Below are positions 32,537 through 39,355 of a stretch of 64,000 bases of DNA, piece after piece. The DNA lies in NCBI RefSeq assembly GCF_009649845.1, contig NZ_WJIE01000013.1, forward strand, positions 159,836-223,835, given 5' to 3'. The stretch is from Polyangium spumosum. GTDB lineage: Bacteria; Myxococcota_A; Polyangia; Polyangiales; Polyangiaceae. The notes under the pieces were generated by a model. The model was not told where the DNA came from. It did not search any database and worked only from the letters and a program-made list of their open reading frames with translations. The translations under genes were made by a program, and so were the position numbers. Position 1 is the first letter of the stretch; each line of letters begins with the position of its first letter.

Positions 32537-33055
32537 TTACGGCTTGCCGTTGCGGAGTTGATCGATCTCCGCCTGCAGCGCAGCCGCGCGACGTTCGGCT
32601 TCGTCGGCGCGCTTGCGCTCCTCCTCGACCCGCTTGCGCTCCTCCCTGAGCTGCCGCCGGGCCTCTTCGAGCGCGCGTTCGTCCTCCTCGCGCCGTTGCA
32701 CGAGGCCGTCCACCATCGTCTCGAGCTGGCCGATGATCTCCTCCGATTCCAAAAGCGGCGTGCCGCCGACCACGAAGCGCAAGCGGCCCTCCACGAGCAT
32801 CAACTCGAGCCCCAGCATCGCGGACGCATAACGACCCCCCTGTGGCACGATGGGCTGATACGCGCGCGCCCCCGGCGAAGGCAGCCGATGGCCCCGAAGG
32901 TTCAGCCGGCCGCGATCGAAGACGAAATACTCCGGGATGCCGAGCTCGGCGTAGAGCGCGACGTTCCGGTCGTGTTCGATGCGCTTTTCCCAGACCTCCT
33001 GCGGAGGAGCGCGCGGGTCCTCGGGATCGACGGTGAACACGTCCGGCCGGGTCAT
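32537..33055 (-). CDS. Uma2 (DUF820)-like protein, N-terminally short, with C-terminal coiled coil
   Basis: A 172-residue protein. The core matches the second half of Uma2 family nuclease-like proteins: RPDVFTVDP, EVWEKRIEHDRNVALYAELGIPEYFVFDRGRLNLRGHRL, followed by GLELMLVEGRLRFV. The first half of the family domain (which normally carries the initial acidic/Glu residues) is missing, and the frame upstream of 33055 runs antisense to the nucleotidyltransferase gene, so it looks like a truncated copy. Residues about 110-170 form a charged coiled coil (EEARRQLREERKRVEEERKRADEAERRA). The start is supported by a TACCTT box 7 nt upstream. Uma2 proteins are abundant in myxobacteria, and their role is unclear. 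Confidence 0.65.
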   Translation of the reverse strand: MTRPDVFTVDPEDPRAPPQEVWEKRIEHDRNVALYAELGIPEYFVFDRGRLNLRGHRLPSPGARAYQPIVPQGGRYASAMLGLELMLVEGRLRFVVGGTPLLESEEIIGQLETMVDGLVQRREEDERALEEARRQLREERKRVEEERKRADEAERRAAALQAEIDQLRNGKP

Positions 33056-33062
33056 GGGGGAT

Positions 33063-33068
33063 AAGGTA
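33063..33068 (-). promoter_or_regulatory. TANNNT box before the Uma2-like gene
   Basis: On the minus strand TACCTT is followed by ATCCCCC and the ATG at 33055; no ribosome binding site intervenes. Confidence 0.45.
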
Positions 33069-33183
33069 GCCCATTGCGCGCACGCATTTTGATCAGAAAA
33101 TCCCGTCAACCATCGAGCGAGCGTGAACGCACGTTGACCTCGCCTCACGCCTCGGGGTCCTCCTCCCCACGGCCAGCCTGCGC

Positions 33184-33189
33184 TACATT
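33184..33189 (+). promoter_or_regulatory. TANNNT box before the nucleotidyltransferase gene
   Basis: TACATT is followed by TCCCCC and the GTG at 33196. No -35 element is convincing. Confidence 0.5.
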
Positions 33190-33195
33190 TCCCCC

Positions 33196-33918
33196 GTGAC
33201 CGATCGTGCCACCGCCCTCCGCGTCCTCGCTGCGCTCGGCCGTACGCCGATCGGAGGTGCGGCTGTCCTCGTCGGCTCCTCCGGCCTCTTCGGCTTCGAG
33301 ACCCAGGTTCCGGCGTTGACGGAGGACGTCGATATCTCCATCCCCGAGCCACTCGCGGCGGCGCATGGCGACGCCATCGTCGCCGCGCTCGCCGCGCAGG
33401 GCTTCGAGCACGAGCACGGCACCGCCACCTTCGTGAGCGCGGACGGCGTGACCTTCGATCTGCTCGGCCACGGCGAGCCCGAAGAGGGGGATCACATCGG
33501 CGGCGCGGGTAGCCTGCGCGTGATGGTGTTCGAGGACATCTCACGCATCGTGGGAGAGCTCGACGCCACGATAGCCCTCCCGGAGGGAGGCAGAGCTCTG
33601 TCACCCGCCGGCTTCGTGGCCTCGAAGCTCCTCACCGAGCGCGCCCACAAGGGCACGAAGGACAAGCTTCAGGCGCTGCTCGTGATCGCAGAGCACGCCG
33701 GCGACCCTCCTTTCGAGGCCGAGCTCACGCGCCTCCTCGGCCGCATGGACGACGTGCGTCTCGACGACGTGCGCGCAGGTGCCCAGGACGCGGCGATCGC
33801 GCTCGGCCGCGATCCGACCTTCTCGGATGCAGGGGCCGAGGGGTATGCCTCGGCGCTCCGCCAGGCAGAGCTCGGCCTCGCGCGTCTCCTGCACCTCCTC
33901 GAGGACCTCCATGCCTGA
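33196..33918 (+). CDS. Nucleotidyltransferase (AbiEii-like fold), candidate toxin of a two-gene pair
   Basis: A 240-residue protein. It has the layout of minimal nucleotidyltransferases: VLVGSSGLFGFE (GSS at 27-29 in place of the usual GG/GS), the metal-binding LTEDVDISIP (D44, D46), the third carboxylate in VTFDLLG (D88), and the late SPAGFVASKLLTERAHKGTKDKLQALL block (K144, K155, D156), which resembles the KL-R-KD helix of AbiEii and related toxins. Such enzymes add nucleotides to tRNA 3' ends or to proteins. GTG start with a TACATT box 6 nt upstream. It overlaps the next gene by 8 bp, so the two are coupled. Confidence 0.75.
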   Translation: MTDRATALRVLAALGRTPIGGAAVLVGSSGLFGFETQVPALTEDVDISIPEPLAAAHGDAIVAALAAQGFEHEHGTATFVSADGVTFDLLGHGEPEEGDHIGGAGSLRVMVFEDISRIVGELDATIALPEGGRALSPAGFVASKLLTERAHKGTKDKLQALLVIAEHAGDPPFEAELTRLLGRMDDVRLDDVRAGAQDAAIALGRDPTFSDAGAEGYASALRQAELGLARLLHLLEDLHA

Positions 33919-34483
33919 ACTTCGCCGCGCGTTGACCGCCGAGCAACGCCTCGCCGAGAGGCGCCGCGACCTCCGGTTGCTTCACAAGAAGCGCCTCGCG
34001 CGGGAGGTCGCCGGGCCCATCTTTCGCCGAATGGTTTCGATCGTCCCCATCGTCTTCCACCGTGAAGGCGAGGTCGTCGCGCGACGGCTGCGCTCCGATC
34101 CCCAGACCGTGATCGACGCCCTGCGCGACCAAGGTGTGTTCGCGCTCGATACCGCCATGCGGCTCGCATACGGCTTCGGGTTCCTGCCGGGCGGAGACGT
34201 CCAGGTCTACCTGCGAGACACGATGCCCCTCGCCGCTTTGGCATCCGCAGGCCTCGTCGATGACGCACCTCACGCAGATACGGTCCTCGTGAGGCCCTGG
34301 TCAGGGCCGCGTCGCCTCCTGGCTTGCCTGGTCGAGGAGCTGCCCGATTTCCGCGTGTCGAAGGGTGGTCATCGGATCGTCACGCAGGAGCGGTTGCGCC
34401 GCGAGCTCATCGGAGCCGTTGGCGCTCGGGCCGATCTGTTCACCCTGCTCGAGCGAGGCGAGCGGTCAGAAGCGCCCCCGTGA
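33911..34483 (+). CDS. Partner protein of the nucleotidyltransferase, AbiEi-like candidate antitoxin
   Basis: A 190-residue protein whose ATG lies 8 bp inside the nucleotidyltransferase gene. The N-terminus is basic (LAERRRDLRLLHKKRLAREVA). The middle, GVFALDTAMRLAYGFGFLPGGDVQVYLRD, resembles the SHATALALHGL block of AbiEi-type proteins, and the end, DTVLVRPWSGPRRLLACLVEELPDFRVSKGGHRIVTQERLRRELIGAVGARADLFTLLE, looks like the second domain that contacts the toxin. The similarity is pattern-level only. In AbiE systems the antitoxin gene comes first; here the order is reversed. No autoregulatory palindrome is evident upstream of the pair. Confidence 0.6.
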   Translation: MPELRRALTAEQRLAERRRDLRLLHKKRLAREVAGPIFRRMVSIVPIVFHREGEVVARRLRSDPQTVIDALRDQGVFALDTAMRLAYGFGFLPGGDVQVYLRDTMPLAALASAGLVDDAPHADTVLVRPWSGPRRLLACLVEELPDFRVSKGGHRIVTQERLRRELIGAVGARADLFTLLERGERSEAPP

Positions 34484-34538
34484 CCGTACGCATCTCCGGC
34501 GAACCGTGTGGTAGGGTCGCGGGCGCGAGATCCCGCGC

Positions 34539-35807
34539 ATGACCACGGAGAGCGTCCCCAAGAGCCCCGCCGAGCCGGGTGACGTCATCGCGGACAAGTA
34601 CCGCGTCGAGCGCGTGATCGGCAAAGGCGGCATGGGGATCGTGGTCGAGGCCCAGCACACGACGCTGCCACAACGCGTGGCCATCAAGATCCTCCTGCCC
34701 GAGGCCACCAAGCAAGGCGACGCCGTCGAGCGTTTCCTGCGCGAGGCGCGCGCCGCCGTGTCGATCCAGAGCGAACACGTCGCGCGGGTCATGGACCTCG
34801 GCACGCTCGCGTCGGGCTTGCCGTACATGGTCATGGAGCTGCTCACCGGCGCGGACCTGCACGAGGTCCTGAAAGAGCGCGGGCCGCTGCCCATCACCGA
34901 GGCCGTCGACGCCATCCTCCAAGCCTCCGAGGCCATCGCCGAGGCGCACGTGCTCGGCATCGTGCATCGCGACCTCAAGCCCGCGAACATCTTCGTCACC
35001 ACGCGACCCGACGGCTCGCCCCTCGTGAAGGTGCTCGATTTTGGCCTCGCCAAGGGCATGAAGAGCGACTCGCTCTACACGAGCCTCACCCAGTCGAACG
35101 TGATCATCGGCTCGCCATTTTACATGTCGCCCGAGCAGATCCGTGGCCTCAAGGGGCTCGACGCGCGCACCGACGTCTGGTCCCTCGGCGTCATCCTGTA
35201 CCAGATCCTCACCGGCAAGCGCCCCTTCGAGGCCGACGCGACGCACGCGCTCTTCGTGATGATCGGCAGCGATCCTCCCTCGCCGCCGCGCTGGCAGAGG
35301 GCCGAGATCCCCGCCGGGCTCGAGGCCGTCGTGTTGCAATGCCTCGAGAAGAAGCCCAGCGACAGGCCACAAACCGTCGCCGAGCTCGCGCGGCTGCTCC
35401 TGCCCTTCGCCTCGGAAGAGGGGCGCATCTCGGTCGAGCGGATCCACCGCCTGCAAGGCGTCGCGCCGCCGCCACGGCCGCCCTCGATCGTCGAGGGGAC
35501 AAAAGAAGGCGCGGCCCTCGCGCAGGCCGCGAAACAAGCGTTCGGCGAGGTGTCGATGTCGGACGCCGCCACGATGAAACGCGAGCTGCGCGTGTTGCTC
35601 GCGGCGCCCACGCTGCCCGCGCAGGAGACACCGCTGCAAGGCACGACCGTGGTGATCCCGAAGCCTGCCCCCGTCGCTCCGAGCCCCGTCGTGACGAGCC
35701 CCGTCGCGCCACGCGAGAGCTCACGCGGGCTCGTCGGGTTTCTCGTGGTCGCGGTCGTGGTGCTCGTCGTCGTCGTCGCCGTCGTGCTCGTCCTGCGAGC
35801 GGGGTGA
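34539..35807 (+). CDS. Pkn-type Ser/Thr protein kinase with C-terminal membrane anchor
   Basis: A 422-residue eukaryotic-like kinase. The catalytic domain spans about 20-285: glycine loop IGKGGMGIVVEA (27-38), K50 in VAIKILLP, catalytic HRDLKPAN (143-150, D145), DFG at 167-169, activation segment ending GSPFYMSPEQ (191-200), and DVWSLGVILYQILTGKRPF. Then a Pro/Ala/Val linker (about 335-385) and one membrane helix (about 395-418), leaving a few residues outside; there is no PASTA or other sensor. It phosphorylates Ser/Thr, possibly the FHA proteins nearby. A TAGGGT box lies 21 nt before the ATG. Directly followed by the DUF2169 gene. Confidence 0.93.
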   Translation: MTTESVPKSPAEPGDVIADKYRVERVIGKGGMGIVVEAQHTTLPQRVAIKILLPEATKQGDAVERFLREARAAVSIQSEHVARVMDLGTLASGLPYMVMELLTGADLHEVLKERGPLPITEAVDAILQASEAIAEAHVLGIVHRDLKPANIFVTTRPDGSPLVKVLDFGLAKGMKSDSLYTSLTQSNVIIGSPFYMSPEQIRGLKGLDARTDVWSLGVILYQILTGKRPFEADATHALFVMIGSDPPSPPRWQRAEIPAGLEAVVLQCLEKKPSDRPQTVAELARLLLPFASEEGRISVERIHRLQGVAPPPRPPSIVEGTKEGAALAQAAKQAFGEVSMSDAATMKRELRVLLAAPTLPAQETPLQGTTVVIPKPAPVAPSPVVTSPVAPRESSRGLVGFLVVAVVVLVVVVAVVLVLRAG

Positions 35808-35813
35808 TATCGT
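35808..35813 (+). promoter_or_regulatory. TANNNT box before the DUF2169 gene
   Basis: TATCGT begins one base after the kinase stop codon and ends 9 nt before the ATG at 35823. The DUF2169 gene might therefore have its own promoter as well as read-through from the kinase gene. Confidence 0.4.
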
Positions 35814-35822
35814 CGTCCAGTC

Positions 35823-38114
35823 ATGGACGTGATCTCCGCGGGACCGCTCCCCGTCGCCTCGCTCCTCTGGCAATCGCGGCCCGGCACGTGGGCGCTCACG
35901 GTCGTCTGCAAGGCGACGTTTTTGCTCGTGCCCACCGAGGCGCAGCTCGCGCCGGAGCAAGACCCGATCGTCGAGCAGGACGAGCACTGGGACGACGACG
36001 AGTCACGTAGCCTGCGCGCCGCGAGCGACATGGCCCCGCTCAAGCAACGCGCCGACGTGGTGCTCGTGGGCATGGCCTTCGCGCCCGAGGCGCAACCGAC
36101 ACGCGCGTTCGTGGCGCGGATGCTCGTCGGTGACGTCGACAAGTCGATCGAGGTCTTCTGCGACAGGTCGTTCTCGCTCGACGGCGCGCTGCAAGAGGGG
36201 CCGCGGATCACGCGCATGTCGTTGCGTTACGAGCGCGCGGGCGGAGGGCCGGACACCTGGAACCCCGCGGGCATGCGGCCCGACGCGCGGGATCGGCAGG
36301 GCCGCGTCGCCGTCCCCAACCTGCAGCCGCTCGACAAGGTGGTGAGCGGGCCCGGGGATCTGCTCACGCCGATCGGCTTCGGCCCGCTCGCGGCGCGCTG
36401 GCCGTCGCGACAGCAGAAGCTCGGTCGTCACGCAGGTCGATGGACACCCGCGGAGCTCTCGCGCGCGCCGGCGCCGGAGGACGTCGAGCTCGCGTTTTTT
36501 CAGATCGCGCCGCCCGATCAGCAGGTGGACGTGTTGCGCGACAACGAGCGCATCGTGCTCGACAACCTGCACCCGAAACACGCGCACCTCGTCACGAGCC
36601 TGCCGGGCCTGCGGCCGAAGGCCGTGCTCGCGGGTCGAGAGGGCGGGCCACGCGTGATCACGATGCGCGCCGATACGCTGGTGATCGACACGGAGCGCGC
36701 GGTCTGCACGTTGACGTGGCGGGCGCAGATCCCGCTGCGGAGCGCGCAGGAAGAGGGGCGCGTGACCGTGAGCCTGGAGCACGCGAGCAAGGAGCCCGCG
36801 CCACGCGAGGAGATGGGAAAGACGACGTTCCTCGGCGAGGAGCGAGCGCCGTCGGAGGACACGTTGCCCTTCAAGGCGAGCGCGGCGGGCGTGGTGGCGA
36901 GCTTCGCGCCTGCGTCCCCTCCGCCGCGTGCTCTGCTCGATCGGCCTCCTTCGGAGGGCACGGTGGCGATCGAGCGCGTGGACGCGCCTTCGCCCGCGGC
37001 AGCGCTTCCGTTCGCCGCGACGACGACGCAGAGCCCGAGCACACAAGGCCCGACGCCGCCTGCGTTGATCTTCGCGACGCCCGCGCCCGAGCCCGCGCCG
37101 GAGGCGAGCCCGTGGGCGAGCGGGGTGCCGCAGGTGCCGTCGCCCGACGCGCCGGGGACGGCGGCGCACGCGCGCGAGGGATTCGTTGCTGCTCGAAAGA
37201 CCATCGGCGAGGCCGTGGTCGAGGGCGGGCTGCCGGTCGCGGTCGCGACGGCGAGCGCGGCGGCGGCTCCGGTCGAGGCGCCGGGCTTCACGGTCGCGGA
37301 CGCGACGTATCGAGGCGCGGATCGAGGAGACGTGCTCGTGCTCGTGTGGCTCGATCGGCCGAGCATGCCGCGCGTCGTGCGCAAGCGCGGGTGGCAGCCG
37401 ATCCTCGACGCGCTGGAGGAGGAGCCCGTCGATCCCGAGACGGACGATCCGGCGCTGTCGAGGGATCCGGCGGCGATCCAGGAGCGAGCGCAGGCGCACG
37501 TGATCCTCGATCGGGCCGCGCCGATGGGCTTCGAGGGCCTGCTCGACCTGGCGGTGCGGACGGCGAAGAGGCGGGGGCACACCGTGGCGCCGATCGAGCT
37601 GTGCGAAGGGGATCTCGTGTTGCCCTTCGACGAGGTGGAGGCGCTGCGGACAACGAAGGCGACGGCGATGCCCTTCGCGCAGGGCCACGAGGCGCTCACC
37701 GCCGCCGTGCGGGAGGCCGACGATTTCATCGGCTCGCCGGGGTACGAGAACGCGCGGGTGCTCGCGGAGCGTATGACCGGCAAGATCTTCGACAAGTTCG
37801 CGATGACGTCACACGCGCTCGCGGGCGACGACCTCGCCAAGCTGGTCGCGCGTTCGCTCGCCGAGGGGCGGCATTACCAGCGGCGCCGGCTGCTGGGCGG
37901 CTGGCACCTGCGCGCGCTCTTGCACGTGCCGGGCGAGCGGCAGCCGATGGTGGTGTATTTGCCGGCGGAGATCGCCGAAGAGCTCCCGCTGTTCTCGCGT
38001 TTCCCGGTGCGGATGCTGGTCGAGGTCCATTTCGCGGTGGACCCGGAGGAGAAGCTGCCGATCGTGCTCCGCGTGGTGGCGCTGGGGCGGGTGGTGCGGT
38101 TGCCGGAGGGGTGA
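35823..38114 (+). CDS. DUF2169-domain protein, type VI secretion accessory
   Basis: A 763-residue protein. Residues about 1-330 match DUF2169: LPVASLLWQSRPGTWALTVVCKATFLLVP, DVVLVGMAFAP, CDRSFSLDGALQEGPRITRMSLRYERAGGG, and PDQQVDVLRDNERIVLDNLHPKHAHL. DUF2169 genes lie beside VgrG, PAAR and PAAR-linked effector genes and are considered T6SS loading accessories. Residues 330-480 are a Pro/Ala-rich linker. The C-terminal domain (about 480-763), starting DVLVLVWLDRPSMPRVVRKRGWQPILDALEEEP, is a conserved myxobacterial block of unknown function. It lies 15 bp after the kinase gene and converges on the VgrG operon (30 bp between the stops). Confidence 0.85.
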   Translation: MDVISAGPLPVASLLWQSRPGTWALTVVCKATFLLVPTEAQLAPEQDPIVEQDEHWDDDESRSLRAASDMAPLKQRADVVLVGMAFAPEAQPTRAFVARMLVGDVDKSIEVFCDRSFSLDGALQEGPRITRMSLRYERAGGGPDTWNPAGMRPDARDRQGRVAVPNLQPLDKVVSGPGDLLTPIGFGPLAARWPSRQQKLGRHAGRWTPAELSRAPAPEDVELAFFQIAPPDQQVDVLRDNERIVLDNLHPKHAHLVTSLPGLRPKAVLAGREGGPRVITMRADTLVIDTERAVCTLTWRAQIPLRSAQEEGRVTVSLEHASKEPAPREEMGKTTFLGEERAPSEDTLPFKASAAGVVASFAPASPPPRALLDRPPSEGTVAIERVDAPSPAAALPFAATTTQSPSTQGPTPPALIFATPAPEPAPEASPWASGVPQVPSPDAPGTAAHAREGFVAARKTIGEAVVEGGLPVAVATASAAAAPVEAPGFTVADATYRGADRGDVLVLVWLDRPSMPRVVRKRGWQPILDALEEEPVDPETDDPALSRDPAAIQERAQAHVILDRAAPMGFEGLLDLAVRTAKRRGHTVAPIELCEGDLVLPFDEVEALRTTKATAMPFAQGHEALTAAVREADDFIGSPGYENARVLAERMTGKIFDKFAMTSHALAGDDLAKLVARSLAEGRHYQRRRLLGGWHLRALLHVPGERQPMVVYLPAEIAEELPLFSRFPVRMLVEVHFAVDPEEKLPIVLRVVALGRVVRLPEG

Positions 38115-38144
38115 AGGGTCCTTGCCGCGGCGATCTCTTCGTCG

Positions 38145-38987
38145 TCATCCCTGCCGAGAGAATCGCAGCACCTCGCCCGCCGTGCCCTCGACGAGAAGTG
38201 ATACGATCTCCGTCCCCAGGATCTCGCTCCGCCGCCGCGGCGTACACGTCGGCCAGAAGGCCCGCAGGACGCGCGGATCATAAAACCGGAAATACAGCCG
38301 CTTCCCCGACGCCTCGTCCCGCACCATCAGCGACTGCCGCAATCGCCGACGCACCTCCTTGAACGGCCGCTCGCTCGTCAGATACACGCCCCAGCTCTCG
38401 CCCCAGCCGTCCTCCACCAGCACCGGGAGCAATGGCGAGCCCGCCTGGAGACGCACGAGGTAGGGCGCCACCTCGGCCAGCACATCCCCCTTCCGGCCCT
38501 CGTAGAGCGAGCGAAACTCGTCGTCGCAGGCCTGGAGCAAGGCGCCGACCCGCCGATCCCGGGCCGCGTCGAGAATGGCAAAGAGGTGCTCCTCTCGCGA
38601 CAGCAAGGAGAGCGCCTCCCTGCGCGCCGCCAGGAGCTCCGGGGAAGGCAAAGGCAAGGGCGGCGTCGGCGGCAGCTCCGCGCGCAGATCGTCCGTGCGG
38701 ACGCGGAACAAGAAACGTGTCCCGCCGGCGACGATCCACCCGCCATTCTTCAGCTCGGCCTCGTCCACGCGTTTGCCGTCGAGCTCCGTCCCCTGCCGGC
38801 TCAGATCACGCAATCGGCACGTGGCGCCGTCCCACGTGAGCTCGAAATGGTCGAGGGCCATCCGCTCGTCGCGCGAGACGATCAGATCCGCCCGCCCGCC
38901 GCGCCCGACCCGCAACGGTTCTCCCGCGACGAGCCGCACCCGCTGCCCCGAAGACGGGCCTGCGACGATGTAGAGGACGGCCCTCAT
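38145..38987 (-). CDS. FHA-DUF4123 fusion, probable VgrG/effector adaptor
   Basis: A 280-residue protein whose ATG overlaps the PAAR gene stop by 4 bp. Residues about 1-90 form an FHA domain: VLYIVAGPSSGQRVRLVAGEPLRVGRGGRADLIVSRDERMALDHFEL (R and S of the phosphothreonine pocket) and LKNGGWIVAGGTRFLFRV. Residues about 130-280 match DUF4123: LFAILDAARDRRVGALLQAC and RPFKEVRRRLRQSLMVRDEASGKRLYFRFYDPRVLRAFWPTC. DUF4123 proteins are adaptors that bind VgrG and load cargo (Tap/Tec). The FHA part would bind phosphothreonine, perhaps set by the kinase encoded 3 kb away. The start at 38987 is fixed by the overlap; the open frame extends to 39035. Confidence 0.88.
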   Translation of the reverse strand: MRAVLYIVAGPSSGQRVRLVAGEPLRVGRGGRADLIVSRDERMALDHFELTWDGATCRLRDLSRQGTELDGKRVDEAELKNGGWIVAGGTRFLFRVRTDDLRAELPPTPPLPLPSPELLAARREALSLLSREEHLFAILDAARDRRVGALLQACDDEFRSLYEGRKGDVLAEVAPYLVRLQAGSPLLPVLVEDGWGESWGVYLTSERPFKEVRRRLRQSLMVRDEASGKRLYFRFYDPRVLRAFWPTCTPRRRSEILGTEIVSLLVEGTAGEVLRFSRQG

Positions 38988-39352
38988 GGCTCCCCGCTGG
39001 GATCGGCGAGCCCTCCCGGGTCGCACTCCTCGCAAAAAGGCAATCCCAGCGCGGCGGCCAGGAGCAGCACCTGGATTTGTGGCGTCGAGCCGATGTTCAC
39101 GGTGGCGAAGCCGGTGCTGATCACCGCGCCGTCCACGGCCACATCACCGACGCGGGCGGCCGGCATGCCCCCGATGAAGACCGTCGGGCAGCCCTCCGCG
39201 ATCTCGCTCGGCACCTCCTGGCAAAGAATCTCGTCCTCGACCCGCGCGGCCGGCTGGAAGCCGACGATCACGCTCGGGCTTCCCTCGGTGATGATCCCCG
39301 CGCCGTGGACCTCGCAGGTCAGCTCGTCGTCGATACGCGCAGCCTTGGGCAT
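38984..39352 (-). CDS. PAAR-domain spike-tip protein
   Basis: A 122-residue PAAR protein. The two PAAR motifs read FQPAARVEDEILC and GMPAARVGDVAVDG, flanked by glycine turns GAGIITEGSPSVIVG, EGCPTVFIGG and ISTGFATVNIGSTPQ that make the conical beta-helix sharpening the VgrG spike, with metal-binding His/Cys near HGAG. A hydrophobic stretch and CEECDPGG close the protein; no toxin domain is fused. VgrG's stop lies 3 bp upstream and the FHA-DUF4123 ATG overlaps by 4 bp, so all are one operon. Confidence 0.93.
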   Translation of the reverse strand: MPKAARIDDELTCEVHGAGIITEGSPSVIVGFQPAARVEDEILCQEVPSEIAEGCPTVFIGGMPAARVGDVAVDGAVISTGFATVNIGSTPQIQVLLLAAALGLPFCEECDPGGLADPSGEP

Positions 39353-39355
39353 GGC

